This document shows, piece by piece, positions 39,772 to 48,907 of a stretch of DNA of 64,000 nt. How positions within the stretch are numbered: the first letter of the stretch is position 1; each line of letters begins with the position of its first letter. This DNA is from SSF14 sp046331245 (GTDB lineage Bacteria; Actinomycetota; Acidimicrobiia; Acidimicrobiales; Microtrichaceae). The stretch covers positions 310,001-374,000 of the forward strand of contig JAXLRH010000002.1 of assembly GCA_046331245.1 (NCBI GenBank). Reading direction: 5' to 3'. The translations under genes were made by a program, and so were the position numbers. Below the pieces are notes generated by a model. The model searched no databases. It was not told the DNA's origin and was given only the letters and a program-made list of their open reading frames with translations.

Positions 39772-40704
39772 GCCGAGGACGGCCTGGCGGAAGAACTCGA
39801 TCGTCGGAGCGAGACCCTCGCGGAGCGACGTCGTGGGCGCCCATCCCAGCTGCTCGTTCGCGATCGTCGTGTCGGGGCGCCGCTGCGTGGGATCGTCCTG
39901 CGGCAGCGGCTCGAACGACAGCTTCGACGACGAGCCGGTGAGCTCGAGCACGAGCTCGGCGAGCTCGAGCATCGTGAACTCGTCGGGGTTGCCGAGGTTG
40001 ACCGGGCCGGCGAGCCCGCTGTCGAGCAGTGCGACGGTGCCGGCGACGATGTCGGTGACGTAGCCGAAGCTGCGGGTCTGGCTGCCGTCGCCGTACACGG
40101 TGAGGGGCCGGCCGAGCAGGGCCTGCACGATGAAGTTCGACACGACGCGGCCGTCCTCGGGCCGCATGCGCGGGCCGTAGGTGTTGAAGTAGCGCACGAT
40201 CGACGTGTCGACCCCGAGCGACCGACGGTAGGACGCCGTGACGGCCTCGGCGAAGCGCTTCGCCTCGTCGTACACGCTGCGGGGACCATTCGGGTTGACG
40301 TTGCCCCAGTAGCTCTCGGGCTGGGGGTTCACCTGCGGCTCGCCGTAGATCTCGCTGGTCGAGGCGACCATGTAGCGGGCGCCCTTCGCCAGCGCGAGGT
40401 CGAGCGTGTTGAACGTGCCGTCGCTGCCGACGCGGAGCGTGGCGAGCGGATGGTAAAGGTAGTCCTTGGGCGACGCCGGGGACGCGAAGTGCATCACCGC
40501 GTCGACGTCGCCGTCGACGTCGAAGGGCTGCGACACGTCGTGGTGGACGAACTCGAACCCGTCGCGCTCACCGAGCAGCTCGACGTTCTCCTTCGAGCCC
40601 GTGATGAGGTTGTCGACGCACACGACCTCGTCGCCGCGACCCAGCAGCAGCTCGCTCAGGTGGAACCCGAGGAACCCTGCGCCTCCCGTCAGTACCACTC
40701 TCAC
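39769..40704 (-). CDS. uxs: UDP-glucuronate decarboxylase (UDP-xylose synthase)
   Basis: Uxs decarboxylates UDP-glucuronate to UDP-xylose. The 311-residue protein has TGGAGFLGFHL, HHDVSQPF, HFASPASPKDYLYHPLATL, STSEIYGEPQVNPQPE, the YDEAK catalytic motif and NTYGPRMRPEDGRVVSNF, all hallmark features. Its substrate comes from the UDP-glucose dehydrogenase encoded just upstream on the same strand, so the two probably form a pathway pair. GTG start. A promoter-like TTGACT/TGAGAT pair at 40759-40787 lies in the 113-base gap. Confidence 0.96.
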   Translation of the reverse strand: MRVVLTGGAGFLGFHLSELLLGRGDEVVCVDNLITGSKENVELLGERDGFEFVHHDVSQPFDVDGDVDAVMHFASPASPKDYLYHPLATLRVGSDGTFNTLDLALAKGARYMVASTSEIYGEPQVNPQPESYWGNVNPNGPRSVYDEAKRFAEAVTASYRRSLGVDTSIVRYFNTYGPRMRPEDGRVVSNFIVQALLGRPLTVYGDGSQTRSFGYVTDIVAGTVALLDSGLAGPVNLGNPDEFTMLELAELVLELTGSSSKLSFEPLPQDDPTQRRPDTTIANEQLGWAPTTSLREGLAPTIEFFRQAVLG

Positions 40705-40758
40705 CGTCGGCCCCGATTTCGTGACGCGAACCGCCGGTCCGGCGTCGCTCGAAAGGTG

Positions 40759-40787
40759 ATCTCAACGCACGACGGGTGAAGAGTCAA
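40759..40787 (-). promoter_or_regulatory. Putative promoter of uxs
   Basis: On the minus strand TTGACT (40782-40787) and TGAGAT (40759-40764) are separated by 17 bases. The leader would be about 50 bases with a weak GGGG ribosome site. This is the best-spaced -35/-10 pair seen in the window. Confidence 0.45.
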
Positions 40788-40817
40788 CATATGCCCGCTC
40801 CGTGCGACCCGTCGGGG

Positions 40818-42092
40818 TCAGCGTCGGCCGATTCCCTGGTACTCGAAGCCGGCCCGCTGGGCCCGCGAACGGTCGAGCAGGTTGCGGGTGTCGACGAGGC
40901 GGAGCTCGCTCATGTTCGCGGCGACCTCGTCGAGGTCGACCCACTTGAACTCGTCCCACTCGGTGAGGACCATCAGCAGCTCGGCGCCCTTGCAGGCGGA
41001 CATCGCGTCGTCGGCGACGGTGATGCCCTCGATGTCCATGCGGATGGCCGGGTCGTAGGCCGTCACCTGAGCACCGAGGCCCTGCAGGCGCTTGATGACC
41101 TCGATCGCCGGCGACATGCGGGTGTCGTCGGTACGGGCCTTGAACGTGAGGCCCCATGCCGCGATCTGCTTGCCGGACACATCGCCGCCGACGGCGGCGA
41201 TGACCTTGCGGACGACGCGCTCGAACTGCTCGTTGTTGACGTCGACGACGCCCTTGAGGAGTCGGAAGTCGTAGCCCGCCTCCTCGGCGATGTGGATGAG
41301 CGCGACCGTGTCCTTCGGGAAGCACGAGCCGCCCCAGCCGGGACCGGGCTTCAGGAACTCCTGGCCGATGCGGCGGTCGTACCCCATGCCGAGGACGACG
41401 TCGTTGACGTCGGCGCCGACGGCCTCGCACACGGCGGCGACCGCGTTCACGAAGCTGATCTTGGTGGCGAGGAACGCGTTCGACGCGTACTTGATCGTCT
41501 CGGCCGAGGCCGGGTCGGTGACCATGATCGGGGCGGTGAGCCCGATGTACAGGCCGGCCATGCGGATGGCGGCAGCCTGGTCGACCGAGCCGATGACGAC
41601 GCGGTCGGGGTTCAGGAAGTCGTGCACCGCGGAGCCCTCACGGAGGAACTCGGGGTTGGACACGACCGACACGTCGCCGCGCTGCAGCGCCTGCTCGACG
41701 ACGCGCGTCGAGCCGACGGGCACCGTCGACTTGTTGATGACGATGGCCTCGGGCTCCAGCGCCGGGCCGATCTCGCGTGCCGCCTGCTCGATGTACGAGA
41801 GGTCGGCCGAGCCGTCGTCGCCCTGCGGCGTCGGGACGCACAGGTAGACGAACTCGCGATCGGCGACCGCGTTGGCGGCACCCAGGACGAAGCGCAGGCG
41901 GCCGGCGCGCCGACCCTCCAGCACCAGGTTGTCGAGCCCGTCCTCGAGGATGGGGATCTCGCCGTTGTTCAGCGCATCGACCTTTGCAGCGTCGATGTCG
42001 GCGCACACCACGTCGTGGCCCATGTGGGCCAGACACGCACCGGTCGTGAGTCCCACGTACCCGGTACCGATCACAGCGATCCTGCTCGCCAT
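40818..42092 (-). CDS. ugd: UDP-glucose 6-dehydrogenase
   Basis: Ugd oxidises UDP-glucose to UDP-glucuronate with two NAD. The 424-residue protein has the N-terminal NAD loop IGTGYVGLTTGACLA (8-22), NKSTVPVGST (120-129), the catalytic Cys257 in GGSCFPKD, and the C-terminal ITVADDAMSACKGAELL substrate-binding region. The start at 42092 is supported by GAGGG five bases upstream; an in-frame ATG 36 bases earlier lacks this. uxs downstream uses the product. Both serve surface-glycan synthesis, and the LCP ligase gene lies directly upstream. Confidence 0.97.
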   Translation of the reverse strand: MASRIAVIGTGYVGLTTGACLAHMGHDVVCADIDAAKVDALNNGEIPILEDGLDNLVLEGRRAGRLRFVLGAANAVADREFVYLCVPTPQGDDGSADLSYIEQAAREIGPALEPEAIVINKSTVPVGSTRVVEQALQRGDVSVVSNPEFLREGSAVHDFLNPDRVVIGSVDQAAAIRMAGLYIGLTAPIMVTDPASAETIKYASNAFLATKISFVNAVAAVCEAVGADVNDVVLGMGYDRRIGQEFLKPGPGWGGSCFPKDTVALIHIAEEAGYDFRLLKGVVDVNNEQFERVVRKVIAAVGGDVSGKQIAAWGLTFKARTDDTRMSPAIEVIKRLQGLGAQVTAYDPAIRMDIEGITVADDAMSACKGAELLMVLTEWDEFKWVDLDEVAANMSELRLVDTRNLLDRSRAQRAGFEYQGIGRR

Positions 42093-42134
42093 ATTCCCTC
42101 TACTTCCGAATGACGTTCGTGCAGTCACGCAGTG

Positions 42135-43748
42135 CTAGCCATCACACTGCGCAGCGGCCTTGGCATTGAGCGTCACGACACCGATTGCTGTGGTGGTCGT
42201 CACGTCGGGGTCAAGGCTAGAGGTAGTCGGCGCGGAAACGGCACTCGAAGTCGTGGTCGTGGAAGAACCCGGTTTTCCGGATGTGGCGGACGAGCCACCG
42301 GCGATCGTGGTGGTGGTCGTCGTGGGCGCCGCGCTGGTGGTCGTGGTGCCCTTGCCGGTGCTCCGCTGCGGGATCGTCGGCTGCGGAACCTGATCGATCG
42401 GCAGGGCCGAGTCGCGCACCTGCGGGGCGGTCGTGCCGGGGATCAGCTCGAGGCGGCGCCCGGGCAGCTCGGTGCTGAACTCGTAGACGACGTCGCCGTC
42501 GAGCCGGCTCGCGAGCAGGCGGGCGGCGTCGCCACCGCGCAATCCGAAGCGGATCACGGTCGGGCGGTTGGTGCCCTTGCCGGAACCGCTCTCGATCGAG
42601 GTGTCCTCGGTGCCGGCGTCGAAGCCGGCCTTGTCGAGCGCCTCGGCGAGCGCCGGCGATGCCGCCGACGACGGGGGCAGCCCGACGATGACGTCGCCGG
42701 CCAGCACCTCACCCGGGCCTCGGATGCCGCGGAAGACGTCGAGCAGGCCCTCGGCCTTGTCCCACACGACCTCCTGGTAGGACACCTTGCTCTTGCCCTT
42801 GCTCGACCCCGAGCTGACCGTCGGGATCTGGTCCGACTTGAGGTTCTGCACGGAGAACTCGCGGAAGGTCTGGATGAGGTCGACGATCTGGCCGCCGTCC
42901 ATCCGGTCGTCGACCTTCACCGCCTTCAGGCCGGCGTTGACGAGGCCGAGCGCGGTGGTGGGGTTGCGGATGCCCTCGTTGATGGCGCGCTGCGCCGCCT
43001 GGCGGAGGAAGTCCTGCTGGCGGCTGATGCGACCGAGGTCGCCAGTGGGGTCGCTGAGCCACTTCGCACGCTTGTCGTACGTCGTGCCCGCCTGGTACTC
43101 GAAGTGGCGCGACCGGGCGTACGCGAGGGCCTGCGTGGGATCGATCACGATGCAGCCGGTCTGCGTGAGCAGGAGGCCGGTGTTGGGGTCGCGGACCGGG
43201 TGCTCGTTGTAGGTGGGCACGCCGCCGAGCACGTCGACGAGCTCGCGGAACCCGCCGAAGTCGACCTGCACGAAGTTGTCGATCGAGATGCCGAAGTTGT
43301 GCTTGATGGTGGAGATCAGCTGGTTGGAGCCGTCGTTGCCGCCGAAGGCCGCGTTGATCTTCGTCTTCGACCACGACGGTGCGACCGGCACCCAGGTGTC
43401 GCGCGGGATCGAGAGGAGCGACGCCTCCTTCGTCTGCGGGTCGACGCGGAGGATCATGATGACGTCGGCCAGGTGCTCGCCCTGCCCGCGACCCTTCTTC
43501 ACCGGATCGTTCTTGGCGAGGCTGTCGGAGTTGTCGGTACCGACGAGCAGGATGTTGCGGGGCGCGTCGTCCTGTGGTTGCGTGCGCACCTCGGCGCCGA
43601 TGTCGACCACCGGCAGCTCCGACGCCTTCTGCCGCAGCACGGCGAACAGGCCGGCGGCACCCAGGCACGCGACGACGAGCACCGCGTTGAAGAGGATGAG
43701 CAGGCGCTGGGGCCAGGACCGGTGGCCGCGCCGACGTCGTCTACTCAC
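42135..43748 (-). CDS. LytR-CpsA-Psr family cell-wall glycopolymer ligase
   Basis: LCP proteins attach polyprenyl-linked glycopolymers to peptidoglycan outside the membrane. The 537-residue protein has a basic N-terminus, one helix (about 16-37), and the LCP domain with ILLVGTDNSD, the Asp in LADVIMILRVD, LLSIPRDTWV, KINAAFGG and the Arg-rich YARSRHFEYQ. A LytR C-terminal domain follows (about 375-460), then a Thr/Ser/Pro-rich tail. GTG start without evident ribosome site. Its position beside ugd fits a final assembly role for the glycan made by this window's genes. Confidence 0.93.
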   Translation of the reverse strand: MSRRRRRGHRSWPQRLLILFNAVLVVACLGAAGLFAVLRQKASELPVVDIGAEVRTQPQDDAPRNILLVGTDNSDSLAKNDPVKKGRGQGEHLADVIMILRVDPQTKEASLLSIPRDTWVPVAPSWSKTKINAAFGGNDGSNQLISTIKHNFGISIDNFVQVDFGGFRELVDVLGGVPTYNEHPVRDPNTGLLLTQTGCIVIDPTQALAYARSRHFEYQAGTTYDKRAKWLSDPTGDLGRISRQQDFLRQAAQRAINEGIRNPTTALGLVNAGLKAVKVDDRMDGGQIVDLIQTFREFSVQNLKSDQIPTVSSGSSKGKSKVSYQEVVWDKAEGLLDVFRGIRGPGEVLAGDVIVGLPPSSAASPALAEALDKAGFDAGTEDTSIESGSGKGTNRPTVIRFGLRGGDAARLLASRLDGDVVYEFSTELPGRRLELIPGTTAPQVRDSALPIDQVPQPTIPQRSTGKGTTTTSAAPTTTTTTIAGGSSATSGKPGSSTTTTSSAVSAPTTSSLDPDVTTTTAIGVVTLNAKAAAQCDG

Positions 43749-43813
43749 GGGCGGCGATCGTAGCAGCGGCCCCGACGGGCCAATCGGCAGCCGGTGCCAC
43801 GGGTGCGCTGTCC

Positions 43814-43819
43814 TAAGGT
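43814..43819 (+). promoter_or_regulatory. Putative -10 box of pabB (TAAGGT)
   Basis: TAAGGT ends seven bases before the GTG at 43827. It fits a leaderless start, although AAGG could also serve as a weak ribosome site for the same codon. Confidence 0.4.
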
Positions 43820-43826
43820 CCGTGCC

Positions 43827-44849
43827 GTGCCCGCCCGGTCCGAGACGCCACCGATCGCCGTCGTCGGCGACCGCTTGTGCACCGAGCTGCTCGACGTCAC
43901 GAGCGATCTCGCGGCGCTCGACTCCAGCGGCTTCTGGGCCGTGGTCATCCCCTACTCCGGCGCGCCGGTGTGCGCCCGGTTCGGCACCGTCCGCGCCGCC
44001 CGGCCGTGGACGGGCGAGCCGTGGCGCGGCCCCCGTTCCGACGCCTGGCGCTCGAGCCTCGACGAGGCAGCGTTCCGCGCCGGCGTCGACGCCATCCGCG
44101 AGTCGATCGCCGCCGGCGACGTGTACCAGGTGAACCTCACGCGTCGCCTGCGAGCGACGCTCGACGACCCCGCGCACCAGCGCATCGAGGCGCTCGGCGC
44201 CGCGCTCGCCGCCGGCAACCCGGCCCCGTTCAGCGCCGTCGTGTCACTCCCCGACCACGGCGTGTCGGTGGCGTCGGCGTCGCCGGAGCGCTTCCTCTCC
44301 CGGCACGGCGACATGGTGAGCTCGTCGCCCATCAAGGGCACGGCGGCGTCCCGCGACGGCTTCCTCGCGAAGGACCGCGCCGAGAACGTGATGATCGTCG
44401 ACCTGGTGCGCAACGACCTCGGTCGCGTCTGCGACTGGGGCACGGTGACGGTGCCGGAGCTGCTCGCCACCGAGGAGCATCCCGGTCTCTTCCACCTCGT
44501 CTCGACGGTCACCGGCCGGCTGCGCACGGGCAACGGCTGGTCGGCGGCCATCGACGCCACCTTCCCTCCCGGGTCGGTCACCGGTGCGCCGAAGATCGCC
44601 GCGTGCTCCATCATCGACGAGCTCGAGACCGAGCCGCGAGGCGTGTACTGCGGCGCCATCGGCTGGGTCGACGCCGACCGCCGGCTCGGCGATCTCAACG
44701 TCGCCATCCGCACGTTCTGGATCGAGGAGAATGAGCTGAACTTCGGCACCGGTGGAGGCATCACATGGGACTCGACGCCCGACGGCGAATGGGCGGAGAC
44801 GGAGCTGAAGGCCCGCCGCCTGCTGTCGCTGGCGTCGTCGGAGCCGTGA
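43827..44849 (+). CDS. pabB: Aminodeoxychorismate synthase component I-like enzyme
   Basis: Converts chorismate to 4-amino-4-deoxychorismate for folate synthesis. The 340-residue protein has the chorismate-binding domain: IAAGDVYQVNLTRRL, SASPERFLSR, SSPIKGTA, ENVMIVDLVRNDLGRV, PPGSVTGAPK and GTGGGITWDS. The N-terminal Trp-binding half is much shorter than in full-length PabB, as in compact forms. Adjacent pabC supplies the next step, which separates it from anthranilate or salicylate synthases. No glutamine amidotransferase (pabA) is in the window. GTG start chosen from the -10 box spacing. Confidence 0.9.
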   Translation: MPARSETPPIAVVGDRLCTELLDVTSDLAALDSSGFWAVVIPYSGAPVCARFGTVRAARPWTGEPWRGPRSDAWRSSLDEAAFRAGVDAIRESIAAGDVYQVNLTRRLRATLDDPAHQRIEALGAALAAGNPAPFSAVVSLPDHGVSVASASPERFLSRHGDMVSSSPIKGTAASRDGFLAKDRAENVMIVDLVRNDLGRVCDWGTVTVPELLATEEHPGLFHLVSTVTGRLRTGNGWSAAIDATFPPGSVTGAPKIAACSIIDELETEPRGVYCGAIGWVDADRRLGDLNVAIRTFWIEENELNFGTGGGITWDSTPDGEWAETELKARRLLSLASSEP

Positions 44850-44873
44850 CGGTCGCGTCGTGACGGTCACCTC

Positions 44874-45716
44874 ATGAGCTCGATGGTGTGGGCGAACGGG
44901 CGCCTGGTCTCAGCCGACGACGCGCTCGTCCCCTACGACGACCACGGCATCACGGTGGGCGACGGCGTGTTCGAGACGGTGAAGCTCAGCGACGGCGTGC
45001 CCTTCGCCATCACCCGCCACCTGCACCGCCTGGCCCGCTCCGCCGAGGCCATGGCCATCACGATGCCGCCGCCCGAGGTGCTCACCGAGGTCGTCGAGGC
45101 GGTGTGCGGAGCCGCCACCACCGACGAGGGCTTCCTGCGCATCACGCTCACCGCCGGGCCCGGTCCGCTCGGCTCGAACCGTGGCGACCTGCGGCCCAAC
45201 CTCATCGTCGCGATCCGTCCCGGCACCGTCAGGCTCGACCCCACCGACGTGCTGCTGGTCGACTGGCGACGCAACGAGCGGGGCGCGCTCGCCGGCATCA
45301 AGTCCACGTCGTACGGCGAGAACGTGATGGCGCTGGTGGCCGCCGACCGCGCCGGCGCCACCGAGGCCCTGTTCGCCAACACGGTCGACGAGCTCTGCGA
45401 GGGCACGGGCTCGAACGTGTTCGTGGGGTTCGGCGATCGGCTGCTCACGCCGCCGCTCGCGTCGGGGTGCCTCGCCGGCGTGACGCGTGAGCTCCTGCTG
45501 GAGGCCGGCATCGGCGAGGAGTCGACCATCCCGCTCGGCGACCTCGCCGGCGCCACCGAGATGTTCCTCACCTCCACCGGCCGCGAGGTGCAGCCCGTGC
45601 GCGCCGTCATCGACACGACCGGCACCGTCACGGAGCTGCCCTGGTGCAGCGGTCCGCTCACGGTCGCCGCCCGGCGCGCGTGGGTGGAGACGATCGCGCC
45701 CCGCTCCGACCCGTAG
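44874..45716 (+). CDS. pabC: Aminodeoxychorismate lyase-like class IV aminotransferase
   Basis: A 280-residue PLP enzyme of fold type IV. The catalytic lysine lies in KSTSYGEN (about residue 142), with DHGITVGDGVFETVK at the N-terminus and EGTGSNVF, SGCLAGVTRELLLE for the phosphate site. Fold type IV also contains branched-chain and D-amino-acid aminotransferases; the assignment to PabC (release of pyruvate to give p-aminobenzoate) rests on the adjacent pabB, 24 bases upstream. A second Met nine bases in is another possible start. Confidence 0.88.
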   Translation: MSSMVWANGRLVSADDALVPYDDHGITVGDGVFETVKLSDGVPFAITRHLHRLARSAEAMAITMPPPEVLTEVVEAVCGAATTDEGFLRITLTAGPGPLGSNRGDLRPNLIVAIRPGTVRLDPTDVLLVDWRRNERGALAGIKSTSYGENVMALVAADRAGATEALFANTVDELCEGTGSNVFVGFGDRLLTPPLASGCLAGVTRELLLEAGIGEESTIPLGDLAGATEMFLTSTGREVQPVRAVIDTTGTVTELPWCSGPLTVAARRAWVETIAPRSDP

Positions 45717-45753
45717 GAGCTGTCCGGCCAGGCGGTTCAGTCGGCCGAACGGT

Positions 45754-46545
45754 TCAGTCCGTCGGGCGCAGGTGGATGACGTCGCCGACGCTGACGTCGT
45801 GGGTCACGCCGTCGGCCTCGACCAGCAGGTGACCGCCGGGCGTGAGGCCGACGGCCACACCGACGAGGTCGCCGGCGGACCGCTCCACCCGAACCGTGCG
45901 ACCGAGCGTCGCCGAGCGGGCGGCGACGGCGTCGCGGACGTCGCCGGGGGCGGCGAGACGGGCGTCGAGGTGGCGGAGCATCGCGATCACCAGGTCGGTC
46001 CGGTCGACCGGCGCGCCGACGAGGCCGCTCACGGAGGTGGCCGTGCCTGCGAGCTCGGGCGGGAGCTCGTCGGGCCAGTTCACGTTGATGCCGATGCCGG
46101 CGACCACCGCGTCGACGCGACCGTCGACGATCACCGACTCCGCGAGGATGCCGGCGAGCTTGCGGTCGTCCGGCGCCTCGGCCGTGCCCGCGACGAGGTC
46201 GTTCGGCCACTTGACGCCCACCCGCCGGCCAGTGACCTCCTCCACCGCCTCCGCCGCTGCCAGCCCGAGGGCGGTGGTGACGACGTGCGGATCGTCGATG
46301 GGCGCCACCGCCGATCGGGGCCGGACGAGCACCGAGCAGAGGATCGACGCGCCGGCGCCCGATTCCCATGCCCGCCCCAGACGACCACGACCGGCCGTCT
46401 GGAACTCGGCGCCGAGGACCTGTTCCGGCGCACCCTCCCGGGCCGCAGCGAGCAGATCGGCGTTGGTCGAACCGGTCTCGTCAACCCACTCGATCCGGGA
46501 AAATCGTGTCCCGGCGAGCGCAGATGTGGCACGCGGCACGTCCAT
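45754..46545 (-). CDS. birA: Biotin-protein ligase
   Basis: BirA activates biotin with ATP and attaches it to the lysine of carrier domains. The protein (about 263 residues) has GRGRLGRAW (biotin/AMP loop), KWPNDLV, AGIGINVNWP and a small C-terminal domain; the DNA-binding domain of E. coli BirA is absent, so it does not act as a repressor. It diverges from the gene for the biotin-dependent carboxylase, its obvious substrate, with only 16 bases between starts. The ATG at 46545 follows TATCGT by six bases, suggesting a leaderless mRNA; a longer frame would overlap the carboxylase. Confidence 0.95.
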   Translation of the reverse strand: MDVPRATSALAGTRFSRIEWVDETGSTNADLLAAAREGAPEQVLGAEFQTAGRGRLGRAWESGAGASILCSVLVRPRSAVAPIDDPHVVTTALGLAAAEAVEEVTGRRVGVKWPNDLVAGTAEAPDDRKLAGILAESVIVDGRVDAVVAGIGINVNWPDELPPELAGTATSVSGLVGAPVDRTDLVIAMLRHLDARLAAPGDVRDAVAARSATLGRTVRVERSAGDLVGVAVGLTPGGHLLVEADGVTHDVSVGDVIHLRPTD

Positions 46546-46551
46546 TCGGCC

Positions 46552-46557
46552 ACGATA
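46552..46557 (-). promoter_or_regulatory. Putative -10 box of birA (TATCGT)
   Basis: TATCGT lies between the divergent birA and carboxylase starts, six bases before the birA ATG. With only 16 bases between the genes, the two promoters must overlap the opposite coding sequence, so mutual interference is likely. Confidence 0.4.
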
Positions 46558-46561
46558 GAGC

Positions 46562-48331
46562 GTGTTTTCCAAAGTCTTGATCGCAAACCGTGGTGAGATC
46601 GCCGTCCGGGTCATCCGGGCCTGCAAGGAACTCGGCATCTCCACCGTCGCCGTCTACTCCGAGCTCGACCGGGACGCGCTGCACGTGCGCCTGGCCGACG
46701 AGGCCTTCGCTCTGGGAGGTCAGACCGCTGCGGAGAGCTACATCAACACCGAGAAGCTCCTCGACGTGATCCAGCGGTCGGGCGCCCAGGCGGTGCACCC
46801 CGGCTACGGCTTCTTCAGCGAGAACAGCGACTTCGCCAAGGCCGTCACCGACATGGGCGTGAAGTTCATCGGCCCCGGTCCTGCGGCGATCGACGTGATG
46901 GGCGACAAGATCTCCGCCCGCCTCGCCGCCGAGAAGGTCGAGGTGTACGGCGTGCCCGGCACGACCGAGCTCATCACCGACCCGCAGCAGATCATCGACT
47001 TCGGCGCCGAGCACGGCTACCCGATCGCCATCAAGGCGGCGTACGGCGGCGGCGGTCGCGGCATGAAGGTCGTCGAGAACGCCGAGTCGGCGGCGGCGGC
47101 CCTCGAGTCGGCCCAGCGCGAGGCGCTCGCCTACTTCGGTCGCGACGAGTGCTACATGGAGCGCTACCTCACCAAGCCCCGCCACGTCGAGGTGCAGGTG
47201 CTCGCCGACGAGCACGGCAACTGCGTCTACCTCGGCACCCGCGACTGCTCGGCCCAGCGCCGTCACCAGAAGCTGATCGAGGAGGCCCCGGCCGCCGAGA
47301 TCCCCGCCGAGATCATCGCCCAGATGGGCGAGGCGGCCGTGCGCGTGGCCAAGGGCTGCGACTACGTGAACGCCGGCACCGTCGAGTTCCTCTACGAGGA
47401 CGGCGGCTTCTACTACCTCGAGATGAACACCCGTCTCCAGGTGGAGCACTGCGTGACCGAGCTCGTCACGGGCGTCGACCTGGTCGAGATGCAGCTGCGT
47501 GTCGCCTCGGGCGAGGCGCTGCCGTTCACCCAGGACGACGTCCGCATCGACGGCCACGCCTTCGAGGTGCGCATCAACTGCGAGGACGTCGCCGGCGGCC
47601 GCTTCCTCCCCTCCCCCGGCACCATCACCAAACTGCGCGTGCCCTCGGGCTACGGCGTCCGCTGGGACGGCGGCTACGAAGAGGGCGACGAGATCAGCCA
47701 GTTCTACGACAACCTGGCCGGCAAGCTGTGCGTGTGGGCGAAGGACCGCCCGACGGCGATCGCCCGCATGATCCGTGCGCTGCAGGAGATGGTGATCGAG
47801 GGCGTCGCCACGACGATCCCCGCCGACCTCGCCATCCTCGAGCACCCCGACTTCGCAGCCTTCGAGCACTCGACGAAGTGGGTCGAGAACGTGCTCGACC
47901 TGAGCGGCGTCTCCTCCAAGCCGGCGAAGGCCCCCGAGCCCGCCGAGGGCGAGGAGCCGAAGGTTCGCCGCGACGTCGACGTCGAGGTCAACGGCAAGAA
48001 GTTCTCCGTGTCGATGTGGGTGCCGGAGTCCGCGTCGGCCCCCGCTGCCGGTGGCGGCGGCGCTGCCAAGGCCAAGCCGCGTCGTGCCGGTGGCGGTGGC
48101 GCTGCGGCGGCCGCCGGGTCGGGCACGATCACGGCGCCGATGCAGGGCACCATCGTCAAGGTCATGGTCGCCGAGGGCGACGAGGTGGCCGAGGGCGACA
48201 GCATCTGCGTGCTGGAGGCCATGAAGATGGAGAACGCCATCACCGCCGACAAGGCCGGCAAGGTGACGAAGCTCAACGTCGAGGCCGGCCAGTCCGTCGG
48301 CTCCGGCGACGTCATCGCCACCGTCGAGTAA
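46562..48331 (+). CDS. accA3: Acyl-CoA carboxylase alpha subunit (biotin carboxylase plus carrier)
   Basis: The biotin carboxylase and carrier subunit of acetyl-/propionyl-CoA carboxylase, feeding fatty acid and polyketide-type synthesis. The 589 residues divide into a biotin carboxylase (1-450: VLIANRGEIAVRVIRA, the ATP loop KAAYGGGGRGMKVV, EMNTRLQVEHCVTE), a linker rich in Gly/Ala/Lys, and a C-terminal biotinyl domain with EAMKMEN; the biotinylated residue is Lys555. Length and layout match actinobacterial AccA-type subunits. The GTG start gives MFSKVLIANRGE. The beta subunit is not in the window. Gene symbol is by analogy with mycobacteria. Confidence 0.94.
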   Translation: MFSKVLIANRGEIAVRVIRACKELGISTVAVYSELDRDALHVRLADEAFALGGQTAAESYINTEKLLDVIQRSGAQAVHPGYGFFSENSDFAKAVTDMGVKFIGPGPAAIDVMGDKISARLAAEKVEVYGVPGTTELITDPQQIIDFGAEHGYPIAIKAAYGGGGRGMKVVENAESAAAALESAQREALAYFGRDECYMERYLTKPRHVEVQVLADEHGNCVYLGTRDCSAQRRHQKLIEEAPAAEIPAEIIAQMGEAAVRVAKGCDYVNAGTVEFLYEDGGFYYLEMNTRLQVEHCVTELVTGVDLVEMQLRVASGEALPFTQDDVRIDGHAFEVRINCEDVAGGRFLPSPGTITKLRVPSGYGVRWDGGYEEGDEISQFYDNLAGKLCVWAKDRPTAIARMIRALQEMVIEGVATTIPADLAILEHPDFAAFEHSTKWVENVLDLSGVSSKPAKAPEPAEGEEPKVRRDVDVEVNGKKFSVSMWVPESASAPAAGGGGAAKAKPRRAGGGGAAAAAGSGTITAPMQGTIVKVMVAEGDEVAEGDSICVLEAMKMENAITADKAGKVTKLNVEAGQSVGSGDVIATVE

Positions 48332-48360
48332 CGCGCTCCAGGTTCAGCGGCGCCGGCAGG

Positions 48361-48891
48361 TCAGCGGGTGCGCAGGACGATCGTGCCCGCGGCGCGATCG
48401 TGCAGCCCGCGACGGAGCGGGTGGTACACCGCGAACAGGTACATGGCGGGCGCCACGAAGTCGGCGAGCTCGGCGAGGCCACCGCTCGTGACCACCAGCC
48501 CCAGCACCCCGCCCAGGCCGGGGAGCAGCACGCGCAGGCCCGCCTGGTAGGCGGCCGGGCGTCTGCCGTCGGCGATGTCGAAGACGGCGATGCCGAACAG
48601 CATCTTGCCGGGCGTCGCCCCGCGCCACGCGAGGAACACGAACTCGTACACGAGCGGTGCGACCACCCATGTGATGCGAACCCAGTGCGGGAAGCTGCCG
48701 GTCGGATCGTCGGGATCGACCACCGTGAGGTACGGCAGGGCGACCGCGAACATCGGCACGAGCATGACCAGACCGTCGAACAGGCGGGCGGCCACGCGGA
48801 GCCAGATCGAGGGCATCGAGCCCGGCCCGGCCGGCGGGAGCGAGTCGGGGGCGGTGGGCGGCTCGGTGAAGACGGGAGCCATCTGGGTCAT
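48361..48891 (-). CDS. RDD-family membrane protein
   Basis: A 176-residue integral membrane protein. RVAARLFDGLVML carries the Arg-Asp signature near the first helix, GATPGKMLFGIAVFD the conserved second motif, and RRGLHDRAAGTIVL the terminal Asp motif, which together define the RDD family. Three or four helices are present. The family has no agreed function; a few members affect ion or metabolite transport. It lies convergent to the carboxylase gene and upstream on the minus strand of nothing clearly related. Confidence 0.88.
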   Translation of the reverse strand: MTQMAPVFTEPPTAPDSLPPAGPGSMPSIWLRVAARLFDGLVMLVPMFAVALPYLTVVDPDDPTGSFPHWVRITWVVAPLVYEFVFLAWRGATPGKMLFGIAVFDIADGRRPAAYQAGLRVLLPGLGGVLGLVVTSGGLAELADFVAPAMYLFAVYHPLRRGLHDRAAGTIVLRTR

Positions 48892-48907
48892 GAGCGGTGG
48901 CGGTGGG

